DNA of 64,000 bases from Segetibacter sp. (GTDB taxonomy: Bacteria; Bacteroidota; Bacteroidia; Chitinophagales; Chitinophagaceae). Position numbers and translations under genes: made by a program. How positions within the stretch are numbered: position 1 is the stretch's first letter; each line of letters begins with the position of its first letter. Location: contig NZ_JAOQAH010000032.1 in NCBI RefSeq assembly GCF_025963695.1, forward strand, positions 1 to 64,000, written 5' to 3'. This document shows, one piece after another, positions 25,413 through 34,218 of the stretch. Under the pieces are notes generated by a model, which had not been told where the DNA came from, made no database searches, and saw nothing but the letters and a program-made list of their open reading frames with translations.

Positions 25413-26345
25413 ATGCATCTTCTACAACTTAAGAACTTAAAGAAATATTATGCTACGCAAAAGGCCGTAGATGACATTAGTTTTTCGATAGAGCAAGGAA
25501 GTATTTTCGGTTTACTTGGTCCTAACGGCGCCGGCAAGACAACTTTGTTAAGAATGATAACAGGGATATTTTATCCGGATGAGGGTGAGATTATTTTCAA
25601 TGGTAAAAAGTTTGATCCGATGAACGATACTCTTTTCATCGGCTATATGCCTGAAGAAAGAGGGCTGTATAAAAAGATGAAGATCGGGGAACAAGCGCTT
25701 TACCTTGCCCGGCTTAAAGGCCTTTCGAAAAGTGAGGCAATGGAGAAAATTAAGTATTGGTTTACCCGCTTAGGAATGGAAAGCTGGTGGAATAAAAAAG
25801 TGGAAGACTTAAGCAAGGGAATGAGCCAGAAGTTGCAATTTGTAGCAACCGTTTTACATGAGCCAAAACTAATTATCCTCGACGAACCTTTTAGCGGTTT
25901 AGACCCTGTAAATGCCAATTTAATAAAAGACGAAATTTTTGAATTAGCCAGAAGAGGAAGTACAATCATCTTCAGTACGCACCGCATGGAGCAGGTGGAG
26001 GAGATTTGCGACCACATTGTGTTAGTAAACCAGGGAAAGAAAATTCTGGACGGTACCGTGCAGGCAATAAAGCAACAGTTTAAAGAAAATCTTTTTAGAG
26101 TACAGCTATCAAACATGTTGACAGATGTACATAGTGAAGCATTTGAAGTAGTAAACCAGTCAGGTAACCAGTTAACAGTAAAGATTAATGACGGAAGCAT
26201 CAGCAACGATGTGCTGAGATATTTCTTAAACGAGAACGCTTCAATCGAGGCATTTAATGAAATTCTTCCATCATTAAACGAAATATTCATAAGACAGGTT
26301 GAAGGAACGCGAAGTACCCGCCAATTTCAAAATGTGACTGTTTAA
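25413..26345 (+). CDS. ABC transporter ATP-binding protein (NatA type)
   Basis: 310-aa ATPase of a two-gene exporter. Walker A LLGPNGAGKTTLLRM, Q-loop region GYMPEERGLYKKM, signature DLSKGMSQKLQF, Walker B LIILDEPFSGLDP and the H-loop STHRMEQVEEICD are all intact. A C-terminal extension of about 80 residues (DUF4162-like) follows, as in NatA/YhaQ proteins. The frame opens with TTG at 25389; the ATG at 25413 fits family starts better (MHLLQLKNLKKYY). The partner permease begins 35 bp downstream. Substrate is unknown; Na+ or drug export is suggested only by family resemblance. Confidence 0.92.
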   Translation: MHLLQLKNLKKYYATQKAVDDISFSIEQGSIFGLLGPNGAGKTTLLRMITGIFYPDEGEIIFNGKKFDPMNDTLFIGYMPEERGLYKKMKIGEQALYLARLKGLSKSEAMEKIKYWFTRLGMESWWNKKVEDLSKGMSQKLQFVATVLHEPKLIILDEPFSGLDPVNANLIKDEIFELARRGSTIIFSTHRMEQVEEICDHIVLVNQGKKILDGTVQAIKQQFKENLFRVQLSNMLTDVHSEAFEVVNQSGNQLTVKINDGSISNDVLRYFLNENASIEAFNEILPSLNEIFIRQVEGTRSTRQFQNVTV

Positions 26346-26380
26346 TCTACTTTCTTTCATTTTTCAATTTCAACCCAAAC

Positions 26381-27700
26381 ATGAATAAAATACTTTTAGT
26401 AATACAACGGGAATACCTGGTAAGAGTCAGAAACAAAACATTTATTCTTTCAACTATTCTTACACCCTTATTGTTTGCCGGGCTTATTACTACTGTGACT
26501 ATAATTTCAGTAAAAAACATTGATCATGAAAAAATAGCCGTAATAGATAACACCGGTACGTTGGAGGGTAATTTAGAAAACACAAAAGCTTTATCGTTTG
26601 AGTTTCCTAAAGGGGTAGATAGTACAAACTATATAGCCAAAGGTTATACTGCTCTTTTATATACCCCAGGTGGTAACGTGCAAGGTTATAAGCTTGTTTC
26701 GAAAAAACAATTCGGAATGGTGGCAGAGTCTCAGCTGGAAGATAAAATAAACGAGACACTGGAAAACCAGCTTTTAAAGTCGAAGTATAACGTGGATGTA
26801 AAAGAGCTGGAAGCTGAGCGAAAGAGAATAGGCTCTGCTAAGATAGACCAGACCTACCAGGAGGGATCGGAAGTAAAAAAAGGCAACAGTGGTTTAGCCT
26901 ATGGTATCGGGTATGGAAGCGGGTTTCTAATTTATATTACCCTGCTTATATATGGTAACATGGTTATGCGTGGCGTAACCGAAGAAAAGACCAACCGTAT
27001 AGCTGAAGTAATTATCTCTTCGGTAAAACCTTTTCAATTAATGATAGGTAAAATTATAGGCATAGGAGCGGTGGGACTAACGCAATTTTTAATTTGGATC
27101 ATTCTACTTGTGGGCCTTACAACAGCCGCTACTGCTTTGCTGTCGCGCGAAACATTACAGCAGGCGCAAGAGTCTACGCAGCAAATGCCGGGAGGAAGCA
27201 TACAAGCAGCCGGTGGTGCAGCAAGCGGATTTGCTGATTTTGCTGATACGCTTAGCCAGGCAAACTGGTTTTTGATTATTGGGTGCTTCCTGTTTTATTT
27301 TTTATTCGGATACCTTTTCTACGCTTCATTATTTGCAGCAGTCGGTAGTACAGTAAATGAGGATGCACAAGATGCGCAAAGTCTTCAGTTGCCTATTACA
27401 ATGCCCATTATTGTATCTATTATCATAATGATAAATGCTATTACAAATCCTTCGGGAAGCCTGGCTACATGGGCTAGTATGATCCCTTTTTGTTCACCTA
27501 TTGTTATGATGGCGCGAATTCCTTTCGGTGTTCCAGGTACGGTTCCCTATTGGCAATTAGCGCTAAGCATGGTGCTGCTTGTCGCTGGGTTTCTATTTAC
27601 CACCTGGGTGAGTGCCAAAATTTACAGAACAGGTATTTTGATGTATGGAAAAAAAGCCACGTGGAAGGAAATGTTGAAGTGGGCTTTTAGAAGTAATTAA
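26381..27700 (+). CDS. ABC-2 type permease (NatB type)
   Basis: 439-aa permease. The N-terminal segment NKILLVIQREYLVRVRNKTF leads into helix 1 (FILSTILTPLLFAGLITTV), then an extracellular domain of about 140 residues, and from about residue 170 five more helices including FLIYITLLIYGNMVMRGVTE followed by EKTNRIAEVIISSVKPFQLM, the typical ABC-2 coupling helix. A Gln, Gly and Ala-rich loop (QQAQESTQQMPGGSIQAAGG) sits between helices 3 and 4. It forms an exporter with the preceding ATPase and ends at a strong bidirectional terminator. Confidence 0.9.
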   Translation: MNKILLVIQREYLVRVRNKTFILSTILTPLLFAGLITTVTIISVKNIDHEKIAVIDNTGTLEGNLENTKALSFEFPKGVDSTNYIAKGYTALLYTPGGNVQGYKLVSKKQFGMVAESQLEDKINETLENQLLKSKYNVDVKELEAERKRIGSAKIDQTYQEGSEVKKGNSGLAYGIGYGSGFLIYITLLIYGNMVMRGVTEEKTNRIAEVIISSVKPFQLMIGKIIGIGAVGLTQFLIWIILLVGLTTAATALLSRETLQQAQESTQQMPGGSIQAAGGAASGFADFADTLSQANWFLIIGCFLFYFLFGYLFYASLFAAVGSTVNEDAQDAQSLQLPITMPIIVSIIIMINAITNPSGSLATWASMIPFCSPIVMMARIPFGVPGTVPYWQLALSMVLLVAGFLFTTWVSAKIYRTGILMYGKKATWKEMLKWAFRSN

Positions 27701-27721
27701 AGAAGATATAAAATAACACTT

Positions 27722-27759
27722 AATAAGAAAGGAGGAATTAATTTTCCTCCTTTCTTATT
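27722..27759. terminator. Bidirectional terminator between convergent genes
   Basis: Perfect 16-bp stem AATAAGAAAGGAGGAA (27722-27737) with TTCCTCCTTTCTTATT (27744-27759), 6-nt loop. It follows the permease stop and overlaps the stop codon of the minus-strand gene, so it serves both. Confidence 0.85.
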
Positions 27760-28145
27760 GCGATAACTTTTTCACTTTCCTGTTTTATCTTTTTGTCTTG
27801 CGCCTTTCGTGCTTTCACCATCTCAAAACTTACGCCTAAAGACATCCCTGGCTGTAAAGCAATATTTTCTTGAACAAATTTTTCATAACCTTCCATTTCA
27901 AAGGCGATGGTATAATTACCGCCAGGCAAATTGCGAACGCGGTACATACCTGTTGAGTCTGTAAGTGCAAATTTTTGACCTTGAAAAGCAGATGAGCTTA
28001 ATGTAACGACAGCTTCATTTAAGGGAGATTTAGAGCGTGCGTCTTTTATTACTCCACTAATTACCGCCATTTTTTTCTCCTGAGCAAAAGCAGGAAAACC
28101 GAGGAGGATTGCCATTACAAAAGACAATGACACTTTACATCTCAT
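27738..28145 (-). CDS. Secreted CarboxypepD_reg-like protein
   Basis: 135-aa exported protein. The frame is open to 28241 inside the upstream gene, but the ATG at 28145 (or 28151) begins a signal peptide MRCKVSLSFVMAILLGFPAF with AFAQ cleavage. The mature part is a single carboxypeptidase-regulatory beta-sandwich: VISGVIKDARSKSPLNEAVV, DSTGMYRVRNLPGGNYTIAF. A highly charged C-terminal tail follows (KARKAQDKKIKQESEKVIAI). Such domains usually precede TonB receptors or peptidases, so a free-standing copy is an adaptor-like periplasmic protein of unknown role. It follows the epimerase-like gene after about 64 bp. Confidence 0.7.
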   Translation of the reverse strand: MRCKVSLSFVMAILLGFPAFAQEKKMAVISGVIKDARSKSPLNEAVVTLSSSAFQGQKFALTDSTGMYRVRNLPGGNYTIAFEMEGYEKFVQENIALQPGMSLGVSFEMVKARKAQDKKIKQESEKVIAIRKEEN

Positions 28146-28209
28146 GTGCATTAAATTAAAAGGTTCGATAAAGCTAAAACTAAAAATATATTTATTTAAA
28201 GTGAGAGGT

Positions 28210-29079
28210 TTAAAAAACTTCAACCAGGTAAGACACCTCAAATTTGCCTAAAGGCGCTAAAGTATTAATGCCTTCTTTTTCTTTTAAGTTGCCAGAAGCA
28301 TCAACGCTGTCTGCTATACCACACCAGGGTTCTATGCATACAAAATCTCCTCCTTTGGTTTCCCAAATACCGAGGAAAGGAAAATCTTCAAAATTTACTT
28401 TTATTCCGTGTGAGGTTTTAGAACTAGTGATAGATATTGAAGTGGATTTTAAGTCTTTTAAGACGATAGCGTCAGCAGAAAAAAGTTCCTTCTTTAGCGT
28501 TAGTACATTTTCATCTTCGAGTAAAGGATGAGATTGTGTTTCAATCAATCCATCCGGTGACACCGGCCATCTGCCAGTAGTTTCCTTTTCGTTAAAAACC
28601 AGTTGATAATCTTCGAAGGACGTGCTTTCTACAAGGGGTACTTTAAATGCCGGGTGAGCACCTACAGAGAAAAGCATATTATCAGTACCTGTATTTTCAA
28701 TAAGGAAGCTGACTTGTAAGGCGTTCTCAATTAGTGTATACTTTACAGAAAATAAAAATTGAAACGGATATTTTTCTAACGTTTCTTCGTTTGATTTAAG
28801 TGAAAAGGTAATTGAGCTTTCAGTTTGTTCTGTTACATCAAATTCCGTCTCGCGGGCAAAGCCATGGCGGCTAAGACTATATTGCTTGCCGTTGTATTGG
28901 TATGTTTTGTTTTTCAACTCGCCTACAATAGGAAACAATACAGGGCTGTGTTTTCCCCAATAAACAGGGTCCCCACTCCACATGTACTCCAGCTGATGTT
29001 GCTTATGAAAAATGCTTTGTAATTCTGCGCCTTTGGTTGCTACTCCAATTGAGATAAAGTTGTTTGAAATTGAGGGCAT
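28210..29079 (-). CDS. Aldose 1-epimerase family protein
   Basis: 289-aa cytosolic protein of the galactose-mutarotase superfamily, LacX/YeaD-like. Features are GAELQSIFHK near the N-terminus, WGKHSPVLFPIVGEL, SRHGFARETEF, the catalytic histidine in FSVGAHPAFKVPL, and the base glutamate region DFVCIEPWCGIADS. It probably interconverts alpha and beta anomers of a hexose or hexose phosphate; the sugar cannot be told. Next gene downstream is the secreted CarboxypepD_reg protein. Confidence 0.85.
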   Translation of the reverse strand: MPSISNNFISIGVATKGAELQSIFHKQHQLEYMWSGDPVYWGKHSPVLFPIVGELKNKTYQYNGKQYSLSRHGFARETEFDVTEQTESSITFSLKSNEETLEKYPFQFLFSVKYTLIENALQVSFLIENTGTDNMLFSVGAHPAFKVPLVESTSFEDYQLVFNEKETTGRWPVSPDGLIETQSHPLLEDENVLTLKKELFSADAIVLKDLKSTSISITSSKTSHGIKVNFEDFPFLGIWETKGGDFVCIEPWCGIADSVDASGNLKEKEGINTLAPLGKFEVSYLVEVF

Positions 29080-29096
29080 AGCTGATTTTTAAATTT

Positions 29097-29335
29097 ATGG
29101 TAAACGGTGTGACACAACGATGATGCCATGAAAGACAAAGGCGGGAAACATAATAGATCTCTCGCAAAATGCGCCGAAAAAGAGAAGAAGCGAGCCTCTC
29201 ATATTTCTGTGGTTTCTGCAAAAACAAAGGAAACATACATAAGTTTCTTTGAGAATGCGTGAAAGAAGAGAAGGAGCAAACCTTTTATATTTCCGCGATT
29301 TCTGCGTCTTCAGCAAGAAATCTTCCTCGTGACTA
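29097..29335. repeat. Element copy 7 and diverged tandem repeats
   Basis: Copy 7 is GGTAAACGG followed by TGTGACACAACGATG (core 29108-29116). From about 29140 to 29335 two diverged direct units follow (on the minus strand, ACGCAGAAATCGCGGAAATA and TTGCAGAAACCACAGAAATA, each leading to a CTTCTCTTYTTY stretch), related to the tandem repeats at 20427-20597 through GCAGAAATCGCGGAA. Confidence 0.6.
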
Positions 29336-30424
29336 TTCTTCGATAATTCTTTCATCCACTACGTTCGCAAACACGCGGGCACTAATGCGGCGGAGGGGAT
29401 TTTTGTGATTTTCTTCGTAAAACGCGCGACGATTGATAATTTCGATACACTCGAAAGTGGCAGAAACGAAGGATGATGCATCGGCAACACCTTTACCGGC
29501 AATGTCGAAAGCGGTACCGTGGTCGGGGCTGGTACGAACAACTGGTAAGCCGGCAGTATAATTAACGCCTTCACCAATCGCCAAAGATTTAAAGGGGATG
29601 AGGCCCTGGTCGTGGTACATGGCTAGCACGGCGTCGAACTTTTCGTGTTCACCCCGCGCAAAAAATGCGTCTGCACTATACGGTCCGAAAACGAGGAGGC
29701 TATTATTTTTAGCTTCTTTAATGGCTGGTTTAATAATCGTTTGTTCTTCCTTGCCTATCAGCCCTTCGTCGCCTGCATGAGGGTTTAGACCGAGAACGGC
29801 AATTTTAGGCTTATCAATACCGAAGTCTTTTATGAGGCTATTATTCATAATACGCAGCTTGCTAAGAATAGCCGCACTGGTAATATGACTTGCCAGTTCG
29901 GTAACAGGAACATGTTCGGTTAACAGTCCAACGCGAATGTTGCTGGCAGCCAGCAGCATGACAACATCGTCTACTTTAAAGACATCTTTAAAATAGGGGG
30001 TGTGCCCGCTGTAATTAAACTCGTCTGACTGAATATTTTTTTTATGAATAGGAGCAGTTACAAGGCCATGTATATGTTTGTTTTGAAGTGCGTCTACGGC
30101 TGCCTTCAAAGATATAAAAGCGTATTTTCCGCCTGTCTCGTTTAACTGGCCAGGCGTAATAGTTACATCCTCTTCCCAACAACTGAATACATTTACCTGC
30201 TTTATATTCGGTTTTGTTACATCCTTAATAATTGTAAAAGTGAAGTTTATGTCGGGCAAGATCTTGCGATAAAAATTAATGCTTTTATTATTAGCAAAAA
30301 CTATGGGCGTACAAAAATCAAGTATACGGCTGTCGCCAAGCGCTTTAATAATGATTTCAAGTCCAATTCCATTCAGATCTCCACAACTAAACCCGATCAC
30401 TGGCTTTTGCAATTCGGTACTCAT
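29333..30424 (-). CDS. pdxA: 4-hydroxythreonine-4-phosphate dehydrogenase
   Basis: 363-aa NAD-dependent enzyme of the DXP-dependent vitamin B6 pathway; with PdxJ it makes pyridoxine phosphate. Motifs are KPVIGFSCGDLNGIGLEI at the N-terminus, VTAPIHKKNI with a metal-binding region, YSGHTPYFKDVF, VLGLNPHAGDEGLIGKEE, and FDAVLAMYHDQGLIPFK. The frame is open to TTG 30451, but a minus-strand TATTTTTG box (30449-30456) covers that codon, so the ATG at 30424 is chosen. Length is near the family norm (330-370). It is divergent from rsmA, whereas many genomes have pdxA and rsmA (ksgA) in one operon. Confidence 0.96.
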   Translation of the reverse strand: MSTELQKPVIGFSCGDLNGIGLEIIIKALGDSRILDFCTPIVFANNKSINFYRKILPDINFTFTIIKDVTKPNIKQVNVFSCWEEDVTITPGQLNETGGKYAFISLKAAVDALQNKHIHGLVTAPIHKKNIQSDEFNYSGHTPYFKDVFKVDDVVMLLAASNIRVGLLTEHVPVTELASHITSAAILSKLRIMNNSLIKDFGIDKPKIAVLGLNPHAGDEGLIGKEEQTIIKPAIKEAKNNSLLVFGPYSADAFFARGEHEKFDAVLAMYHDQGLIPFKSLAIGEGVNYTAGLPVVRTSPDHGTAFDIAGKGVADASSFVSATFECIEIINRRAFYEENHKNPLRRISARVFANVVDERIIEE

Positions 30425-30448
30425 AGGTGTAATGTATTTTTGAAAGGG

Positions 30449-30456
30449 CAAAAATA
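30449..30456 (-). promoter_or_regulatory. pdxA minus-7 box
   Basis: TATTTTTG on the minus strand, 24 nt before the ATG at 30424. It settles the start choice because it overlaps the alternative TTG. Confidence 0.5.
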
Positions 30457-30577
30457 GCGAAACTAATCAGTTCTGATTATAAGGAAGATTTCGCGGTAGC
30501 GACACGTTTTATCGCTAATCGTTTTTGCTCTTGTTGTATCGTCTTCGCTGCCAGGTTAAATGTTTACAATTAAGATT

Positions 30578-30585
30578 TACTTTTG
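30578..30585 (+). promoter_or_regulatory. rsmA minus-7 box
   Basis: TACTTTTG at 30578-30585, ending 6 nt before the ATG at 30592. It overlaps the alternative TTG at 30583, ruling that codon out as a start, and predicts a leaderless mRNA. Confidence 0.5.
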
Positions 30586-30591
30586 AGGCTG

Positions 30592-31347
30592 ATGGAATAC
30601 AGCTTAAAAAAATCGTTGGGGCAGCACTTTCTGAAAGATGAGAATGTTTGCAAAAACATTGTAGACGAATTGCAAAAAAATTCTTTTGATCGATTGTTGG
30701 AAGTTGGGCCAGGTGGAGGAGCACTAACCAAGTATCTTTTAAAGATACCCGGTATAAACTTTAAAGCAGTTGAACTTGATAAGGAAAAAGTGCTTTTTTT
30801 AGAGAGGGCTTATCCTGCAATAAGGGGAAGAATTCTTAATGAAAGTTTCCTTGATATTGATCCACCTTTTGAAGAAGAGTTTACAGTTGTCGGAAACTTT
30901 CCCTACAACATTTCCACGCAAATCTTGTTTAAAGTATTAGACTGGAAGCAACAGGTTCCTGTGGTTGTCGGAATGTTTCAAAAAGAAGTAGCCGAGCGGG
31001 CAGCTTCAAAAGAAGGCAGTAAAGTATATGGAGTTTTAAGTGTACTTGTGCAGGTTTTTTATAAAGTGGAATATTTGTTTGATGTTGATCCTTCGTGTTT
31101 TAATCCTCCACCAAAAGTAATGAGTGGGGTTATCAGGTTAACAAGGCGTGAAACGGTACCGGAAATGAAAAGTGAGAAAGCTTTTATTAACCTGGTAAAA
31201 ACAGCATTTAATCAAAGAAGAAAAACGCTGAGAAATGCTGTGAAGTCATTATTTACGCCAGAAGAATTAAAGGATAAATTGTTTGATAAGAGAGCAGAAG
31301 TTTTAAGCGTTGAAGATTTCGCCGCCTTGACTTTTCGTATGAACTAA
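30592..31347 (+). CDS. rsmA: 16S rRNA dimethyladenosine transferase
   Basis: 251-aa SAM-dependent methyltransferase (KsgA) that dimethylates A1518 and A1519 of 16S rRNA late in 30S assembly. Seen are YSLKKSLGQHFLKDENVCKN, the SAM site LLEVGPGGGALTKYLL, the catalytic motif VVGNFPYNISTQI, FQKEVAERA, and the C-terminal VKTAFNQRRKTLRNA. The ATG at 30592 is used rather than TTG 30583. It is followed after 21 bp by a dehydrogenase gene and both may be cotranscribed. Confidence 0.97.
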   Translation: MEYSLKKSLGQHFLKDENVCKNIVDELQKNSFDRLLEVGPGGGALTKYLLKIPGINFKAVELDKEKVLFLERAYPAIRGRILNESFLDIDPPFEEEFTVVGNFPYNISTQILFKVLDWKQQVPVVVGMFQKEVAERAASKEGSKVYGVLSVLVQVFYKVEYLFDVDPSCFNPPPKVMSGVIRLTRRETVPEMKSEKAFINLVKTAFNQRRKTLRNAVKSLFTPEELKDKLFDKRAEVLSVEDFAALTFRMN

Positions 31348-31368
31348 CACAAATAAGATAATAATAAA

Positions 31369-32298
31369 TTGACTTCAACAGCTATTATAACTGCTCCTGC
31401 ACATTCTTATTTAAAAGAAACGCTTGAAAGGAATCATTATGACGTTTTGAATGTTCCAGCCATTACGTATGAAGAGTTAAGCGCTAAAATTCAGGAAGCT
31501 ACGGGATTAATTGTAACTACTCGACTGAGGATAGACAAAGCCTTGCTGGATGTTGCTCCCAATTTGAAATGGATAGGTAGGCTCGGAAGCGGAATGGAAC
31601 TGATAGATCTTGATTATGCAGAAAGCAAAGGGATAAGGTGTGTAAGCAGCCCCGAAGGGAATCGGAATGCAGTGGCAGAACACGCCTTGGGTTTGCTGCT
31701 TAATTTGATGAATAATATCACTAAGAGTTTTGATGAGCTTAAGCGGAAGCTTTATTTGCGTAATGAAAACAGGGGCATTGAACTGTTCGGAAAAACTGTT
31801 GGAATTATAGGTTACGGAAATAATGGAAGTGCTTTTGCCAAAGTGCTTGAACCTTTTGGCGTGACCGTACTTGCTTATGATAAACATAAGCACAGTTTTG
31901 CAAAAGGTTATATTAAAGAGGCAAGCATGGAGCAGGTTTGCAGGTATAGCGATGTAATTAGCTTACATGTTCCCCTTACAGATGAAACTTATCATCTTGC
32001 AAATGAGCAGTTCTTCCTGTCTTGCAAGAGCAAGCCTTATTTTTTAAACTGTTGTCGAGGTAAGGTTACGGATACCAAAGCCCTGATTAACGCATTGGAT
32101 GCAGGGTTGATTAGCGGAGCAGGTTTAGATGTACTGGAGAATGAAAAGCTTGAAACCTATACGCCCGATGAAGATCAGCAGTTGAAGAGTCTTTTTGAAA
32201 GACCGAATGTTATTATAACGCCTCACATTGCAGGTTACTCTCATGAGGCATATTACCTAATGTCTAAAGTGGTATTAGATAAACTGGGTATTAGGTGA
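31369..32298 (+). CDS. D-isomer-specific 2-hydroxyacid dehydrogenase
   Basis: 309-aa NAD-dependent dehydrogenase related to phosphoglycerate dehydrogenase (SerA). Substrate domain first ([28 protein letters not shown]), then the Rossmann part [20 protein letters not shown], catalytic arginine in [15 protein letters not shown], glutamate in [11 protein letters not shown], and histidine in [14 protein letters not shown]. The acceptable start is TTG at 31369; there is no ATG near the expected N-terminus. No ACT regulatory domain, so a short SerA-like or other 2-ketoacid reductase. The last 24 bp overlap the 3-prime end of the convergent gene. Confidence 0.9.
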   Translation: MTSTAIITAPAHSYLKETLERNHYDVLNVPAITYEELSAKIQEATGLIVTTRLRIDKALLDVAPNLKWIGRLGSGMELIDLDYAESKGIRCVSSPEGNRNAVAEHALGLLLNLMNNITKSFDELKRKLYLRNENRGIELFGKTVGIIGYGNNGSAFAKVLEPFGVTVLAYDKHKHSFAKGYIKEASMEQVCRYSDVISLHVPLTDETYHLANEQFFLSCKSKPYFLNCCRGKVTDTKALINALDAGLISGAGLDVLENEKLETYTPDEDQQLKSLFERPNVIITPHIAGYSHEAYYLMSKVVLDKLGIR

Positions 32299-32814
32299 TG
32301 TTTCAATCTCACCTTCAAAAGCGAGGTCGAAATCTTTGTGAAAACTTCCTTCCCGCGTAAATGAAGAGCCTGTCCATTCTTCTCCTTCCGCATATGGATT
32401 TTGAACACTCCACGGACACTCTGCAACAGCTAACATTCCGGCACCTTTACACTCTAGCTTAAACCCATAGTATGAGTCTTTATCGACTCTTAGGTTGCCA
32501 AGTTCAAAATCTAGCCATTGGTTTTCGTTTGCCTTTGTGATGCGCCTCGAAGTTTCTGATTTCTTCTCTTCAAATGTATGGTTAGCAATGTTGAACTTAT
32601 AAATACTTAGTGTAGCATCAGACGAACCGAAGACAACGGAAGAAAACAGTTTTATTCGTTTTAATACACCGCTTGCAGGTGCAAGAAATGTTTGACCCGC
32701 GTAATAATCAACTCCGTTTTTGCAATTACCCACCCAATAATAGGGGCCAATGTCTTTAACACCAAAAGCAATAACTGATGCATTGTTTTTAGGAAGGTTT
32801 GCAAAGGTTATCAT
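32275..32814 (-). CDS. Hypothetical cytosolic protein
   Basis: 179-aa protein without recognised family. The frame is open to 32892, but the ATG at 32814 ([20 protein letters not shown]) is the better start because the upstream part is basic and hydrophobic without sense. The body appears all-beta ([59 protein letters not shown]), which fits a jelly-roll or carbohydrate-binding-like sandwich. No signal peptide. Its 3-prime end runs 24 bp into the dehydrogenase gene on the other strand. Confidence 0.6.
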   Translation of the reverse strand: MITFANLPKNNASVIAFGVKDIGPYYWVGNCKNGVDYYAGQTFLAPASGVLKRIKLFSSVVFGSSDATLSIYKFNIANHTFEEKKSETSRRITKANENQWLDFELGNLRVDKDSYYGFKLECKGAGMLAVAECPWSVQNPYAEGEEWTGSSFTREGSFHKDFDLAFEGEIETSPNTQFI

Positions 32815-32945
32815 AGTATCGCATTTGCGGTGCCTAGACCAATTAATGCGCCAGAAAATAAAAATTTTGGTTAAAACAAAAAGAAGAAGCAACTGGTGCT
32901 CCCCCCGTCAATAGCATGAATTTTAATTATGTTTGATGAATTTCT

Positions 32946-32995
32946 TATTTTTGCACGATACAACGCTGCAAGTCTTTGTGGCGTTGTATTTTTTT
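32946..32995 (+). promoter_or_regulatory. greA promoter with terminator-like leader hairpin
   Basis: TATTTTTG (TAnnTTTG) at 32946-32953 predicts a start near 32960. Directly there, ATACAACGC (32958-32966) pairs perfectly with GCGTTGTAT (32981-32989) and is followed by seven T residues (32989-32995). The RNA would begin at a terminator hairpin 25 nt before the greA ATG. A 4-codon mini-frame (ATG AAA AGA AAA TGA, 33009-33023) overlaps the greA start. Confidence 0.6.
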
Positions 32996-33019
32996 ATGTC
33001 TTTTTAAAATGAAAAGAAA

Positions 33020-33496
33020 ATGAGTGAGACTACAAACTATGTAACAAAAGAGACTTTTGAATTGATGAAGCAGGAATTGCACCAATTAAAGTCGGTAGAA
33101 AGACCTGCTGCATCTCGTGCAATTGCGGAGGCCCGGGAAAAAGGAGATTTGAAGGAAAATGCAGAGTACGACGCTGCTAAAGAAGCGCAGGGAATGCTTG
33201 AGGCTAAAATAAAACAATTAGAAGGAGTTATTGCCACCGCAAAAATTGTTGATACTAATACCATAGACACCAGTAAAGTAACTATATTAACCCGCGTTAC
33301 AATTACAAATATGGCAACTAAAAAAACTGTAACATATCAAATAGTTGGTGAAAAAGAAGCGGACTTAAAAGCTAATAAAATATCTGCATCATCGCCGATT
33401 GGTAGGGGGTTAATTGGTAAAGTAAAGGGAGAGATTGCGGAAGTGCAGGCGCCGAATGGGATGATGAAGTTTAAAGTAGAAGATATTACAGTGTAA
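33020..33496 (+). CDS. greA: Transcription elongation factor GreA
   Basis: 158-aa factor that rescues backtracked RNA polymerase by stimulating transcript cleavage. The N-terminal coiled coil (residues about 10-75) carries the acidic tip motif EKGDLKENAEYDAAKE needed for catalysis; the C-terminal FKBP-like domain ends with SPIGRGLIGKVKGEIAEVQA. Length is normal. The start at 33020 overlaps the stop of a tiny upstream frame (ATGA), which could couple translation. Expression is probably controlled by the hairpin in the leader. Confidence 0.97.
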   Translation: MSETTNYVTKETFELMKQELHQLKSVERPAASRAIAEAREKGDLKENAEYDAAKEAQGMLEAKIKQLEGVIATAKIVDTNTIDTSKVTILTRVTITNMATKKTVTYQIVGEKEADLKANKISASSPIGRGLIGKVKGEIAEVQAPNGMMKFKVEDITV

Positions 33497-33515
33497 AGCG
33501 TAGGCAAGTATTTTC

Positions 33516-33540
33516 AGCCGGTCTTTGGCCGGCTTTTTTA
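33516..33540 (+). terminator. greA terminator
   Basis: AGCCGG (33516-33521) pairs with CCGGCT (33529-33534), with a following run of T, 19 bp after the greA stop. Confidence 0.8.
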
Positions 33541-33579
33541 TTGAAAACAACTTATTAAACCTGCTATAAAATAAATTGC

Positions 33580-33996
33580 ATGACTATATTTTCTAAAATT
33601 ATTGCCGGAGAGATTCCCTCTTATAAGGTTGCAGAAAATGATAAGTTTTTTGCATTTCTCGATATATTTCCTGTTCGAAAAGGACATACGCTGGTCGTTC
33701 CTAAAATAGAAGTTGACAAAATATTTGATGTTCCAGATGAATATTTAGCTGAACTGCTTGTATTTGCAAAGCCGATCGCAAAAGCCCTTGAAGCGATTTT
33801 TCCTTGTAACCGCGTTAACATCATTACGGTGGGTCTGGAAGTGCCGCATGCACATGTTCATTTAATTCCCACAACACATCCTTCTGATGTACATCTTAAT
33901 AATCCAAAAATTAAATTATCTAAAGAAGCGTTTGCGGAGATTCAGCAAAAGATAATTGTTGAGATGGGAAAAGTGGAGGCGGGTAGTAGAAAGTAG
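33580..33996 (+). CDS. HIT family nucleotide hydrolase
   Basis: 138-aa histidine-triad protein (HinT/Fhit branch). N-terminal TIFSKIIAGEIPSYKV and AFLDIFPVRKGHTLVVPK are typical, and the triad VPHAHVHLIPT has H90, H92 and H94. It hydrolyses nucleotide phosphoramidates or dinucleoside polyphosphates; the exact substrate is unknown. It follows greA but has its own terminator ahead, so is probably a separate unit. Confidence 0.93.
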   Translation: MTIFSKIIAGEIPSYKVAENDKFFAFLDIFPVRKGHTLVVPKIEVDKIFDVPDEYLAELLVFAKPIAKALEAIFPCNRVNIITVGLEVPHAHVHLIPTTHPSDVHLNNPKIKLSKEAFAEIQQKIIVEMGKVEAGSRK

Positions 33997-34108
33997 TGAA
34001 CTGCGAGTGGAAAATTCGGAATGGTAAGGGGTGCGGCAACGCAAGTGTTTTTAATTATGAGAACATTTGAGGGAGGAAATTTGATAACGATGAATAGAAT
34101 TACTACAA

Positions 34109-34132
34109 GTACAAGAGAGTGACACAACGATG
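34109..34132 (+). repeat. TGYGACRCA element, copy 8
   Basis: GTACAAGAG followed by AGTGACACAACGATG, core 34118-34126 (one arm mismatch), in the gap between the convergent HIT and ruvC genes. Confidence 0.6.
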
Positions 34133-34218
34133 TTGAAAAAAAAATCAAAAGTCGGTTCAAAAAAAAGGATCTCGCGTTCTTTCTCCTCAATGTCTTGCTG
34201 ACTCTATAACTTGATAAT

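Noticed and set aside
29003..29355. Two overlapping minus-strand frames with similar peptides (QKYERLASSLFRRILRE and RKYKRFAPSLLSRILKE)
   Set aside because: They reflect tandem nucleotide repeats read in different frames, not a conserved protein.
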